This document shows positions 7,850 through 15,600 of a DNA stretch of 64,000 nt, in pieces (positions within the stretch are counted from its first letter, which is position 1; every line of letters begins with the position of its first letter). Source of the DNA: Plantactinospora sp. BC1. Its GTDB lineage: Bacteria; Actinomycetota; Actinomycetes; Mycobacteriales; Micromonosporaceae. The DNA lies in contig NZ_CP028158.1 of NCBI RefSeq assembly GCF_003030345.1, positions 1-64,000 on the forward strand, given 5' to 3'. The notes below the pieces were generated by a model. That model did no database searches, was not told where the DNA came from, and saw only the letters and a list, made by a program, of their open reading frames with translations. The position numbers and the translations under genes were made by a program.

Positions 7850-9223
7850 ATGATGTCTATCAATGAAAGGATCAGGCGTCGAGTCCGGGTGACGCTCGTC
7901 GCGTTGGCTTCCACGGCGCTCGCGGCGACCGCCGGGATCATGCTCGCCCCACCGGCCCAGGCGGCCTCCCTGGTCGAGGTGACCAGCTTCGGTGACAACC
8001 CGGGCGGCATGCGGATGCACGTCTACGTCCCGGACTCCCGTCCCGCCAACCCGGCGATCGTGGTGGCGATGCACGGCTGCGGCGGCTCGGGTCCGGGCTT
8101 CTACTCCGGCAGCGAGTTCGCCTCCCAGGCCGACCGGTACGGGTTCATCGTGATCTACCCGACCGCGACCCAGCAGGCGGGCTTCGGCAACTGCTTCGAC
8201 GTCTGGTCGGCGGCGTCCAAGCGCCGGGGCGGCGGCAGTGACCCGGTGTCGATCATGTCGATGGTGACGTACGTCCAACGGCAGTACGGCGGTGACCCGA
8301 ACCGGGTCTACGCGACGGGCAGTTCCTCCGGCGGCATGATGACCAACGCCATGCTCGCGCTCTATCCGGACGTCTTCAAGGCGGGCGCGGCGTTCATGGG
8401 GGTGCCGTTCAACTGCTTCGCCAACGCCGCCGACTTCCCGCCACAGAACAGCCAGTGCGTCAACGGGCGGATGGACCGGACACCCCAGCAGTGGGGTGAC
8501 GCCGTCCGCCAGGCGTACCCCGGCTACAGCGGCACCCGCCCGCGCATCCAGCTGTGGCACGGCACCAACGACACCCTGGTGCCGTTCCAACTGCTCCAGG
8601 AGGCGGTCGACCAGTGGACCAACGTGCACGGGCTGAGCCTCACCCCGACCTCCACGGACACGCCGCAGCCGAACTGGAACCGGCGGCGCTGGACCAGTGG
8701 CGGCGTCACGCTGATCGAGGCGATCAGCGTCAACGGTGCCGGCCACAGCCTGCCGATGAGCGGGATGGCGCAGGCGGCGGTGCAGTTCTTCGGCCTCGCC
8801 GGTGGAACGCCGACCCCGAACCCGACCACCGGTACGCCCACCACCTCGCCGAGCGTGCCGCCGACGACCACCCCACCGCCGTCCACGACCACCCCGCCGC
8901 CGTCGGCGGGTGCCTGCCGGGTCGGCTACACGGCCAACAGCTGGACCGGCGGCTTCACCGCCAGCGTGACGGTCACCAACACCTCGACCACCGCCGTCAA
9001 CGGCTGGACCGTGCAATGGAGCTGGCCGGGCAACCAGCAGGTGACGAACGCCTGGAACGCCACGGTCAACCAGTCCGGCGCGCAGGTGACCGCCCGCAAC
9101 GTCTCGTACAACGCCGCGATCGGGGTCGCGGCCAGCGTCACGTTCGGCGTCCAGGGCAGCTACAGCGGGGCGAACCAGGCGCCGAGCCAGTTCACCCTCA
9201 ACGGCGCGCTGTGCAGTCGATGA
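7850..9223 (+). CDS. Secreted PHB-depolymerase-family esterase (CE1) with C-terminal CBM2
   Basis: A 457-residue secreted esterase. The signal peptide ends near PPAQAAS. The catalytic domain has MHGCGGSGPGFYSGSEFA (oxyanion hole), GSSSGGMMTNAML (nucleophile Ser), LWHGTNDTLVP (Asp) and NGAGHSLPMSG (His), the pattern of extracellular PHB depolymerase-type acetylxylan or feruloyl esterases. A TP-rich linker near residues 325-360 leads to a CBM2 ending in FTLNGALCSR. Its role would be deacetylating or deferuloylating xylan outside the cell. It diverges from the other CBM2 esterase, but its catalytic domain is only distantly related. Starts at the first of two adjacent ATGs. Confidence 0.86.
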   Translation: MMSINERIRRRVRVTLVALASTALAATAGIMLAPPAQAASLVEVTSFGDNPGGMRMHVYVPDSRPANPAIVVAMHGCGGSGPGFYSGSEFASQADRYGFIVIYPTATQQAGFGNCFDVWSAASKRRGGGSDPVSIMSMVTYVQRQYGGDPNRVYATGSSSGGMMTNAMLALYPDVFKAGAAFMGVPFNCFANAADFPPQNSQCVNGRMDRTPQQWGDAVRQAYPGYSGTRPRIQLWHGTNDTLVPFQLLQEAVDQWTNVHGLSLTPTSTDTPQPNWNRRRWTSGGVTLIEAISVNGAGHSLPMSGMAQAAVQFFGLAGGTPTPNPTTGTPTTSPSVPPTTTPPPSTTTPPPSAGACRVGYTANSWTGGFTASVTVTNTSTTAVNGWTVQWSWPGNQQVTNAWNATVNQSGAQVTARNVSYNAAIGVAASVTFGVQGSYSGANQAPSQFTLNGALCSR

Positions 9224-9256
9224 CGACGTACCCGGCGTCGACGGCAACGCCCGAGG

Positions 9257-10051
9257 TCAGATGACCGGTCGGGTGAGTTCGGCCAGGCCGGCGCCGAGCA
9301 CCACGGCGCCGGCCCGGTCCACGCTCTCGAACCGGTGTCCGGCGCCGTCGGCCCAGACCCGGGTGGTGAGGGTGTCGCCGGGTGCGATCGGTCTGGTGAA
9401 GCGGCAGCTCAGCCGCGCCGGCTCGGCCCCGTCGGCGAGCACGGTGTGGCTGGCCACGGCGAGACTGGCCAGACCGTGCACGATGACGCCGGGCAGCCCG
9501 GCGGCGCGGGCGAACTCCTCGTCGAGGTGGATCGGGTTGCGGTCGCCGGAGGCGTCGGCGTAGCGACGGGGCAGGTCGAGCGGCAGGGGTGCGGTCCCGG
9601 TACGCAGCGGCGGGCCGTCGGGCGCGTCCGCCGGCAGGGCGGGGGAGGGGGTGCCCAGTCGCAGGTCGGTCGGGATGCCCCGGTAGAACTCGGTGACGTA
9701 CTGCTCGTTCAGGAGCGCGCCGTCTCCGTCGTACGTCCGCACTCCGATGGTGGCGACGGTGCCGCTGCGCTTGCCGTGCAGCCCGAGCACGGCGGCGCGG
9801 ACGGTGACCGTCTCGCCGACCGGCAGCCGGCGGTGGAAGAAGATGTCCTGCTGCCCGTGCACGACCCTGGCGCGCAGCTCGGCCGGGGCGGCGGTGCCGG
9901 CGACGGCGAAGACCAGTTCCATGGCGGGGACCACGGCGTAGACCGGGGAGGGCCCGCCGACGGCGTCGGCGTAGCCGGCCACGCCGGCCGGGGTGACGTC
10001 GAACCGGCGCGGCTCGCTCCAGCGGCCGACGACGGACCCGTCGAACGACAT
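9257..10051 (-). CDS. MaoC-like double hot-dog hydratase/dehydratase
   Basis: A 264-residue protein with two hot-dog folds. The N-terminal half resembles the FAS1-type dehydratase domain (FDVTPAGVAGYADAVGGPSPVYAVVPAM). The C-terminal half has the hydratase-2 motif YADASGDRNPIHLDEEFARAAGLPGVIVHG, with the catalytic Asp and His of MaoC enzymes. It would add water to, or remove it from, an enoyl-/3-hydroxyacyl-CoA. Its ATG overlaps the thiolase stop by one base (TGATG), so the two are coupled. It is the last gene of the acyl-CoA cluster. Confidence 0.84.
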   Translation of the reverse strand: MSFDGSVVGRWSEPRRFDVTPAGVAGYADAVGGPSPVYAVVPAMELVFAVAGTAAPAELRARVVHGQQDIFFHRRLPVGETVTVRAAVLGLHGKRSGTVATIGVRTYDGDGALLNEQYVTEFYRGIPTDLRLGTPSPALPADAPDGPPLRTGTAPLPLDLPRRYADASGDRNPIHLDEEFARAAGLPGVIVHGLASLAVASHTVLADGAEPARLSCRFTRPIAPGDTLTTRVWADGAGHRFESVDRAGAVVLGAGLAELTRPVI

Positions 10052-11229
10052 CAGTCGGTCACCTCCAGCACGAGGGCGGCGGCGGTGTCACCGGCCGCGC
10101 ATCCGGTGAAGAGGCCGCGTCCGCCGCCCCGGGCGTGCAGCGCGGCGACGAGTTCGGCGATCGCACGCAGACCGGTCGGCCCCTGCGGGTGCCCGTAGAC
10201 CAGGCTGCAACCGTACGGATTCATCCGGTCCAGCGCGAAGCCGGTCTGCCGGGCGAAGTAGAGGTCGTTGACGGCGAACGGGTTGTGCGTGGTCACCACG
10301 TCGATGCCGGTGATGTCGAGGTTGGCGTCGGCGAGCGCGGCGCGGGCCGCCGGCAGTGGTGCCCGGGGCATCCGGGCCCGGTCGGTGCGGGCGAAGCCGA
10401 TCGCGAGCACCCGGGCGACGCCCGTACCGCCGCCGAGTTCGCGGGCCCGGTCGACCGTGCTGAGCACCGCCGCGGCGGTACCGTCGCCGGGATGGGTCTG
10501 CGACCCGTACGTCACGACGCCGTCCGGCCGGACCGGGGAGAGCGCGCCGAGTCCGTCGGCCGTGGTGTCGTGCACGCCGTGGTCGTCGTCGACCACCACG
10601 TTCCCGTGCCGGCCGGGCACGTGCACCTCCACCAGGTGGCCGGGGCGCAGGGCGGCGGCCGACCGGTACTGCTCGTGGCGCAGCAGCGTGACGGCGTCGA
10701 TCTCGGCACGGGAGTAGCCCTCCTCGGCGGCCACGTGCTCGGCGGTGTCGAGCATGGACTGACCGGTGTTCGGGTCGTGCCGCATCGGGTCGAGTACCCA
10801 GTGCTCGGTCCGTGGCGCGGCGCCCGGGCTGCGCTGTGCCGACCAGACCAGCAGCGGACCGTTGCTGGTGCGGTCGGCCGCCAGCGCGAGTACGGTGCGG
10901 TGGGCGCCGAGCTCGACCTGTACGGCGGCGGCCTGCACCACCGCCACCGAGGTGGCGCAGGCCTGGGCGATGGTCGGACCGGTGACGGTGTCGAGCCCGA
11001 GCCGTGGGGTGATGGTGGTGGCGCCGTAGAAGGAGGCCGGCTGCGGCACGGTGCTGCCGAAGGCGACCTGACCGATCTCGGAGGCCGGCATCCCGCCCCT
11101 GGTCAGCGCCCGGGCGGTCACGTCGACCGCGAGGTCCACACTGGACATCTCGGCGAGCGGCCCCTGCCAGCGGCAGAACGGCGAGGACCAGACCAGGTTG
11201 ACCGGGATCGCCACGTCGGAGAGCCGCAT
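10051..11229 (-). CDS. Thiolase-superfamily acyl-CoA protein
   Basis: A 392-residue thiolase-fold protein of the lipid-transfer/SCP-thiolase type. Around residue 90 QACATSVAVVQAA carries the nucleophilic Cys; near the C-terminus YGHPQGPTGLRA supplies the His motif and GCAAGDTAAA the second Cys. These enzymes cleave 3-ketoacyl-CoA with CoA or condense acyl-CoAs. The ATG at 11229 is preferred because GGGAG lies six bases upstream; a GTG immediately before it (11232) is also possible. It sits between the SDR and the MaoC-like gene, the order expected for a beta-oxidation-like ring- or side-chain degradation module. Confidence 0.82.
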   Translation of the reverse strand: MRLSDVAIPVNLVWSSPFCRWQGPLAEMSSVDLAVDVTARALTRGGMPASEIGQVAFGSTVPQPASFYGATTITPRLGLDTVTGPTIAQACATSVAVVQAAAVQVELGAHRTVLALAADRTSNGPLLVWSAQRSPGAAPRTEHWVLDPMRHDPNTGQSMLDTAEHVAAEEGYSRAEIDAVTLLRHEQYRSAAALRPGHLVEVHVPGRHGNVVVDDDHGVHDTTADGLGALSPVRPDGVVTYGSQTHPGDGTAAAVLSTVDRARELGGGTGVARVLAIGFARTDRARMPRAPLPAARAALADANLDITGIDVVTTHNPFAVNDLYFARQTGFALDRMNPYGCSLVYGHPQGPTGLRAIAELVAALHARGGGRGLFTGCAAGDTAAALVLEVTD

Positions 11230-11274
11230 CACCGGCTCCCGGCGAGGTCGGCGGGGTGCCTGGCGGAGCGCATC

Positions 11275-12102
11275 TCAGCTCATCCCTTCGGCCTGCCCAC
11301 CGGCGACGGTGAGCACCTGGCCGTGGACGAAGTTCGACCACGGCGAGCAGAGCAGGAAGACGCCGCCGGCCGCCTCCGCCGGGGTGGCGGGCCGGCCCAG
11401 TGGGATGCGCGCCGCGGCCCGTTCCCGGACGGCGCCGGGGATGCCCAGCGGGATCCGGTGCTCACCGTGGTCGAAGGTGCCGGCCTCGGTGGCGTCGGCG
11501 GTCAGCCGGGTCTGCACGAAGCCGAACGCCACCGCGTTGACGTTGATCTTCAACGGGCCCCACTCCTTGGCGAGCGTCCTGGTGAGACCGGTCAGGGCGG
11601 ACTTTGCGGCGGCGTAGTTGGCCTGGCCGACGTTGCCCATCGTGCCGGCGATCGAGGTCACGTTGACCACCTTGCGGAAGATCTCGCGGCCCTCGGCGGC
11701 GTCGCGCTTGGCGGCCTCGCGCAGCACCGGGGCGGCGGCGCGGAGCAGCCGGAACGGCGCCGTGAGGTGGATGTCGAGCATGGCGGTCAGCTGCTCGTCG
11801 GTCATCCGGTGGAAGATGCCGTCCCAGGTGTAGCCGGCATTGTTGACCACGATGTCGAGCCGCCCGTACTCGTCGACAGCGCGGGCGACGACCTCGGCCG
11901 GCGCCGCCGGCACGGTCAGATCGGCGGCGACCGCGACGCCGCGACCGCCGAGCGATCCGACGGTACGGGCGAGGGCCTCGCCGTCCAGGTCGGCGCAGAC
12001 CACCCGGGCACCGTGCCCGGCGAGCAGCTCGGCGGTCGCCCTGCCGATCCCGCGCGCCGCTCCGGTGACCACCGCGACCCGCTCCGCCAACAATTCGCTC
12101 AT
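11275..12102 (-). CDS. Short-chain dehydrogenase/reductase (FabG-like)
   Basis: A 275-residue SDR. It has the cofactor motif TGAARGIGRA, NNAG (IVVNNAGYTWDG) and the catalytic Ser/Tyr/Lys (VTSIAGTMG, then YAAAKSAL). In this cluster it would oxidise a 3-hydroxyacyl-CoA to the 3-ketoacyl-CoA used by the thiolase. I chose the ATG at 12102 because family similarity starts there (MSELLAERVAVVTG) and GGAG lies seven bases upstream; the frame is open further up only because it runs through the 80-bp repeats. Its ATG overlaps the stop of a repeat-encoded mini-ORF (ATGA). Confidence 0.86.
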   Translation of the reverse strand: MSELLAERVAVVTGAARGIGRATAELLAGHGARVVCADLDGEALARTVGSLGGRGVAVAADLTVPAAPAEVVARAVDEYGRLDIVVNNAGYTWDGIFHRMTDEQLTAMLDIHLTAPFRLLRAAAPVLREAAKRDAAEGREIFRKVVNVTSIAGTMGNVGQANYAAAKSALTGLTRTLAKEWGPLKINVNAVAFGFVQTRLTADATEAGTFDHGEHRIPLGIPGAVRERAAARIPLGRPATPAEAAGGVFLLCSPWSNFVHGQVLTVAGGQAEGMS

Positions 12103-12182
12103 GCCGGCACTCCGCTTCGCTCCGTGCCGCCATGAGGCACGGTCGCACCGAGCTGGCTGATTCGCTCGCTCCGCTCGCTCAT
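12099..12182 (-). CDS. Repeat-encoded 27-codon mini-ORF (copy 2)
   Basis: ATG at 12182 to TGA at 12099-12101, encoding 27 residues beginning MSERSERISQLGATVPHGG and ending SGVPA. Its start overlaps the stop of the preceding mini-ORF and its stop overlaps the SDR start, both as ATGA. GCGGAG lies seven bases before the ATG. Probably not a functional protein; more likely a translation-coupling segment. Confidence 0.35.
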   Translation of the reverse strand: MSERSERISQLGATVPHGGTERSGVPA

Positions 12183-12250
12183 GCCGGCACTCCGCTTCGC
12201 TCCGTGCCGCCATGAGGCACGGTCGCACCGAGTTGGCCGATTCGCTCGCT
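12101..12250. repeat. 80-bp tandem repeat within the acyl-CoA operon
   Basis: 12101-12170 and 12181-12250 are identical except for two bases, with an 80-bp period. Each copy contains GGCAC...GTGCC...GGCAC arms that can form alternative hairpins; on the minus strand the ribosome-binding GCGGAG lies in the loop of the GGCAC/GTGCC stem. Both copies end in a start codon (GCATGAGC), so each unit supplies SD, start, short ORF and overlapping stop. Confidence 0.85.
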
Positions 12251-12253
12251 CAC
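12179..12253 (-). CDS. Repeat-encoded 24-codon mini-ORF (copy 1)
   Basis: GTG at 12253 overlaps the ligase stop as GTGA, and the 24-codon frame (MSERIGQLGATVPHGG..., ending SGVPA) stops at 12179-12181, overlapping the next ATG. It differs from copy 2 by three missing residues near the start and one substitution. As with copy 2, expression is uncertain. Confidence 0.35.
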   Translation of the reverse strand: MSERIGQLGATVPHGGTERSGVPA

Positions 12254-13875
12254 GGCTGTCCTTCCGTTGTGGAGGCCAGCTCGGCCGCCAACTCGTCCTG
12301 CCAGGTCCGGCGGGCCGCCACCTTGTCGAACTTGCCGGTCGCCGTCGTCGGCAGCGCGTCGACGAACCGGACGATGTCGGGCAGCCACCAGCTCGCCACC
12401 CGGGGCCGCAGGTGCACGGCGAGCGCTTCGGCGGAGACCTCGGCGCAGGCGACGACGAGCGCGGCGGGGCGTTCGCCCCAGATCGGATGCGGTACGGCGA
12501 TCACCATGGCCTGGGCCACCGCCGGGTGGTCCATGAGGTGGTTCTCCAGCTCGATCGAGCTGATCCACTCGCCGCCCGACTTGATCAGATCCTTGGCGCG
12601 GTCGAGCAGGTGGAGGTAGCCGTCGCCGTCGACGGTGCCGAGATCGCCGGTGCGTAGCCAGCCGTCCCGGAACCGGGCGGTGTTGGCGTCGTCCTCCGGC
12701 CGGTGGTACGACTCGGTGACCCACGGTCCGCGTACCTCGATCTCACCGGCGGACCGCCCGTCGTGCGGCAGTACCACGCCGTCCGGGTCGACCACCCGCA
12801 GCTCCACCCCGGCGGTCGGCACCCCCTGGGTGGCGTGCAGTGCCTGCCGACACTGTTCCGGCTGCTCCTCCAGATGCCGGCGGACCATGGTCAGGTTGCC
12901 GGACGGCGACATCTCGGTCATGCCCCAGCCCTGTCGCATGGCGACGCCGCGCCGCTGGTAGCGCTGGATCAGCTCCAGCGGCACCGCCGAGCCGCCACAG
13001 AGGATCCGGTCCAGGCTGGCCAACTCCTCCGGCTCCGGTGCGAGCTGGTCGACGGCGAGCCAGAAGGTCGGCACCCCGGCCGCGACGGTCACCCGCTCGT
13101 CCCGGACGAGGCGTACGACGGTGGCCGGGCTGGTGTCCGAGCCGGCGAGGACCAGACCGGCCCCGGCCAGCGCCGCCGAGTACGGCATGCCCCAGGAGAG
13201 GGCGTGGAAGAGCGGGGTCAGCGGGAGTACGACGTCGCGTTCCCGGATCGCGAACGAGTCGACGAAGAGGCCGCTCATCGCGTGCAGGGTCAGCGAGCGG
13301 TGCGAGTAGACGACACCCTTCGGGCGGCCGGTGGTGCCACCGGTGTAGCAGAGGCACGCCGCGCTCCACTCGTCCACCTCCGCCGGCTCGTCCTCCGGCG
13401 CGCTCGCCAGGAGCTGCTCGTAGTCGGTCGCGTCGGCGAAGTCCGGGTGTGTCGCGCCGCCGTCCGGCAGCACGACGTAGTGCCGTACCCCGGAGAGCCG
13501 GCGCCGGATCGGCGCGAACTGGCCGGTCAGCGAGGCGGTCACGAAGATCGTCCGGTCCTCGGCGTGCGCGGCGATCGCCGCCACCTGATCCGGGTGCAGC
13601 CGGGTGTTCAGCGGTTGCAGTACCGCGCCGGCCAGTGGCACGCCGTAGCACAGCTCCAGGTGCGGCAGCCCGTTGCAGGCGTACGTGCCGACCCGGTCGC
13701 CCGGGCGGACACCGAGCGCGGCCAGCGCGTTGGCCAGCCGGCGTGCCCGACCGGCCAGCTCGGGCCAGCCGTACTCCGTCCGGCCGGCCTCGGTGTATCC
13801 GACCAGCCGGGCGTGCGGGCCCATCGCGGCGGCTCGGCGCAGCATCATCCCGACGGAGAGCGGCATCGAGCCCAT
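12250..13875 (-). CDS. AMP-dependent acyl-CoA ligase
   Basis: A 541-residue member of the ANL adenylating family. The P-loop-like motif CYTGGTTGRPKGVVYSH, the A5-type WGMTEMSPSG, the YHRPEDD/GWLRTGDLG aspartate motif and the C-terminal LIKSGGEWISS hinge with the catalytic lysine in TATGKFDK are all present. It activates a carboxylic acid to acyl-AMP and then acyl-CoA, probably the entry step of the pathway. The ATG at 13875 follows GGAG; a GTG at 13887 is an alternative. The ABC importer and PaaX regulator next door suggest an imported aromatic, cyclic or branched acid, but the substrate is not readable. Confidence 0.86.
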   Translation of the reverse strand: MGSMPLSVGMMLRRAAAMGPHARLVGYTEAGRTEYGWPELAGRARRLANALAALGVRPGDRVGTYACNGLPHLELCYGVPLAGAVLQPLNTRLHPDQVAAIAAHAEDRTIFVTASLTGQFAPIRRRLSGVRHYVVLPDGGATHPDFADATDYEQLLASAPEDEPAEVDEWSAACLCYTGGTTGRPKGVVYSHRSLTLHAMSGLFVDSFAIRERDVVLPLTPLFHALSWGMPYSAALAGAGLVLAGSDTSPATVVRLVRDERVTVAAGVPTFWLAVDQLAPEPEELASLDRILCGGSAVPLELIQRYQRRGVAMRQGWGMTEMSPSGNLTMVRRHLEEQPEQCRQALHATQGVPTAGVELRVVDPDGVVLPHDGRSAGEIEVRGPWVTESYHRPEDDANTARFRDGWLRTGDLGTVDGDGYLHLLDRAKDLIKSGGEWISSIELENHLMDHPAVAQAMVIAVPHPIWGERPAALVVACAEVSAEALAVHLRPRVASWWLPDIVRFVDALPTTATGKFDKVAARRTWQDELAAELASTTEGQP

Positions 13876-13890
13876 GGTGCTCCGCACGCG

Positions 13891-14301
13891 TCAGCCCTCC
13901 GCCGAGCCGGTCCCGGTCAGCAGCGCGCGGAGCCGGTCCGGCCACGGACTGCTCAGGCCCGTCTCGGCGTCGATCCAGACCACGGTCAGCGTTCCCCGGG
14001 CCAGCGTCGTGTCGTCCCGGGCGACCGTGAAGGCGTAGCGCAGCGAGGCACGCCCGACGTGCTCCACCGCGAGGGTGGTCTCGGCGATCTCGCCGAAGTG
14101 CAGGGCCGCCAGGTAGTCGACGGTGAGGTTCACCCGGGGCATCCAGCGGGCGTCCGCCGCCGTGACGCCGAGCTGGTCCTGTAGCTCCTTCTCGGCACTC
14201 TCCACGAACCGCAGGACCACCCCGTAGTGCCACCGGTCCGCCGGGTCGGTGTCCGACCACTCCAGGCGACGGCGCACGACGATCGACGCTGGCTCGGCCA
14301 T
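13891..14301 (-). CDS. Hot-dog acyl-CoA thioesterase (4HBT type)
   Basis: A 136-residue single hot-dog protein like 4-hydroxybenzoyl-CoA thioesterases. The motif SDTDPADRWHYGVVLRFVESAE holds the catalytic Asp region and is followed by LTVDYLAALHFGEIAETTLAVEHVGR. It would hydrolyse an acyl-CoA, rescuing CoA or releasing product. It is the first gene of the minus-strand cluster; GGGGAG sits six bases upstream of the ATG. The ligase follows after 15 bases (counting from its ATG). Confidence 0.84.
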   Translation of the reverse strand: MAEPASIVVRRRLEWSDTDPADRWHYGVVLRFVESAEKELQDQLGVTAADARWMPRVNLTVDYLAALHFGEIAETTLAVEHVGRASLRYAFTVARDDTTLARGTLTVVWIDAETGLSSPWPDRLRALLTGTGSAEG

Positions 14302-14406
14302 CCCGGTCTCCCCGCTGCTCCTGTAGCTGGTGTCGTCCGGTGCATAAACGTGGGCCCGAGCCGGCCGGGCCGTCGGAGCGGCCGAGGCGTCCTCGGGTCT
14401 GGACCG

Positions 14407-14446
14407 AGTCTGACTATCTACGTGCCTAGCGTCAAGACTAGTGTCA
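14407..14446 (-). promoter_or_regulatory. Candidate promoter and regulator site of the acyl-CoA operon
   Basis: TGCCTAGCGTC (14423-14433) matches TGTCTAGCGTC (15553-15563) at the importer promoter in 10 of 11 positions. Within this site CTAGCGTCA is repeated as CTAGTGTCA twelve bases on (14426-14434, 14438-14446). On the minus strand TTGACG (14430-14435) can act as -35, with a weak CAGACT -10 at 14407-14412 after 17 bp. The PaaX-type gene starts between the two sites and is the obvious candidate binder. Confidence 0.5.
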
Positions 14447-15358
14447 CATATCGCCCGCCTGGCTGGTGTGGGTACGCACCAGCGCGGCGAGGTTGGGATC
14501 GTGCCCGGCGACCACCTGGACCACGCGTTGTTCGGCCAGGCCGGTCAGGCCGTCGTACAGCTCGACGAAGAGCGCCCGGGCCGCCGCCCGGGGCCAGCGC
14601 GCCGGCAGCAGTTCGGTCGGCAACTCCGGGTCGAGGCTCGGCATGGTGCGCCAGTCGTCCATCAGCGCGGTCCGCGCGACGAGGGCCTCGGCGGTGCCGA
14701 TCCGGCCGGTGCGCCACCGTCGCCGGACCGGCTCGTACGCGGCGAGGATCCGCTCGTACTCGGCGCGCAGCGCGGAGAGGTCCCAGGCGTGGATCGGATG
14801 GCCGCCGGTCGGCCCGCCGTCGGCCAGTTCCGCCGTGAAGACGGTGGCCCGGTCGATGTCGAGTTCGGCCAGGATCGTCGTCACCTCGGTGACCCGTTCG
14901 TGCGGCGAGACCCAGAGCCCGTCGTAGAGCGGCGCGAAGCCGTGCCAGCCCAGTCGGGTACGCAGGGCGTGCCGCCGGGACCTGTCGTCCTCGGGTACCG
15001 AGAAGGCGGCCACGGTCCACCGGCCGGTCCACGGTGTCCGCCCGGTGCCGAACGACAGGATGTGGCCCCGCCCCTCGGCGAGCACCCCGGCGGCCCGCTC
15101 GCTGAGGGCGTACGAGGTGCGCCGGCCGGACTTCGACTGCTCCAGCAGTCCGCGCCGGGCCAGCCGGCTCAGCGCGGCCCGGGCGCTCACCTCGGTGATG
15201 CCGAACTCGCCGAGCAGTGCGACCAGGGCCGCCGAGGGGAGCGGGGCGCGCTGGCCGTACCAGTAGTCGCCGAGCAACGTCAGCAGCAGGTGTTGCGGGC
15301 TGCCGCCGGCCTGCACCCGGGGCAGGTCGGCCGCGGGCGACGCGGACTGCATCGACAT
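14444..15358 (-). CDS. PaaX-family transcriptional regulator
   Basis: A 304-residue repressor-type protein. The N-terminal winged helix (LLLTLLGDYWYGQRAPLPSAALVALLGEFGITEVSARAALSRLARRG, given here in pieces: LLLTLLGDYWY, then ITEVSARAALSRLARRGLLE) and the long C-terminal PaaX domain (SVPEDDRSRRHALRTRL, GFAPLYDGLWVSP) are clear. PaaX in other bacteria senses phenylacetyl-CoA; family members regulate aromatic-acid catabolism. Here it probably senses an acyl-CoA made by the adjacent ligase. A -10-like TAAAGT ends seven bases before its ATG, so it may be leaderless. Confidence 0.85.
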   Translation of the reverse strand: MSMQSASPAADLPRVQAGGSPQHLLLTLLGDYWYGQRAPLPSAALVALLGEFGITEVSARAALSRLARRGLLEQSKSGRRTSYALSERAAGVLAEGRGHILSFGTGRTPWTGRWTVAAFSVPEDDRSRRHALRTRLGWHGFAPLYDGLWVSPHERVTEVTTILAELDIDRATVFTAELADGGPTGGHPIHAWDLSALRAEYERILAAYEPVRRRWRTGRIGTAEALVARTALMDDWRTMPSLDPELPTELLPARWPRAAARALFVELYDGLTGLAEQRVVQVVAGHDPNLAALVRTHTSQAGDM

Positions 15359-15533
15359 GCCGCCGACTTTACAGATTCCGGGTCGTCCGACAGCCGCTCG
15401 ACCCTCCTCGACTGGCGCCGAGTGCCCGGCGGGCCGGTTCCCGTGCTGCTCGCCGTCGGCTGCCGGGACACCCCGGACCCCCGGTTGCGGTGCGGGAGGC
15501 GCCGTCTCGGCACGAGAACGTTAGGCATGAATG

Positions 15534-15563
15534 TTGACCGGCGTGCGATAGATGTCTAGCGTC
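15534..15563 (+). promoter_or_regulatory. Promoter of the liv-type transporter operon with shared regulator site
   Basis: TTGACC (15534-15539), 17-bp spacer and TAGCGT (15557-15562) form a good promoter. The -10 is embedded in TGTCTAGCGTC (15553-15563), the element also present at the acyl-CoA operon promoter. Binding there would block the promoter. Confidence 0.6.
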
Positions 15564-15600
15564 TCCGTGACAGGGCTTTCCCTCGCGGTGGGAGGCAACC

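Noticed and set aside
10135-12135. A long plus-strand frame across thiolase and SDR genes
   Set aside because: Shadow of the well-supported minus-strand genes; repetitive Arg/Gly/Val composition and no domains.
12101-12250. CRISPR-like repeat
   Set aside because: Only two copies with a 10-base join, no unique spacers and no cas genes; the units overlap start and stop codons.
9257-14301. Polyketide or fatty-acid biosynthetic cluster
   Set aside because: The thiolase, MaoC-like, SDR and ligase lack acyl carrier protein and ketosynthase partners and sit with a PaaX regulator and importer, which fits catabolism better.
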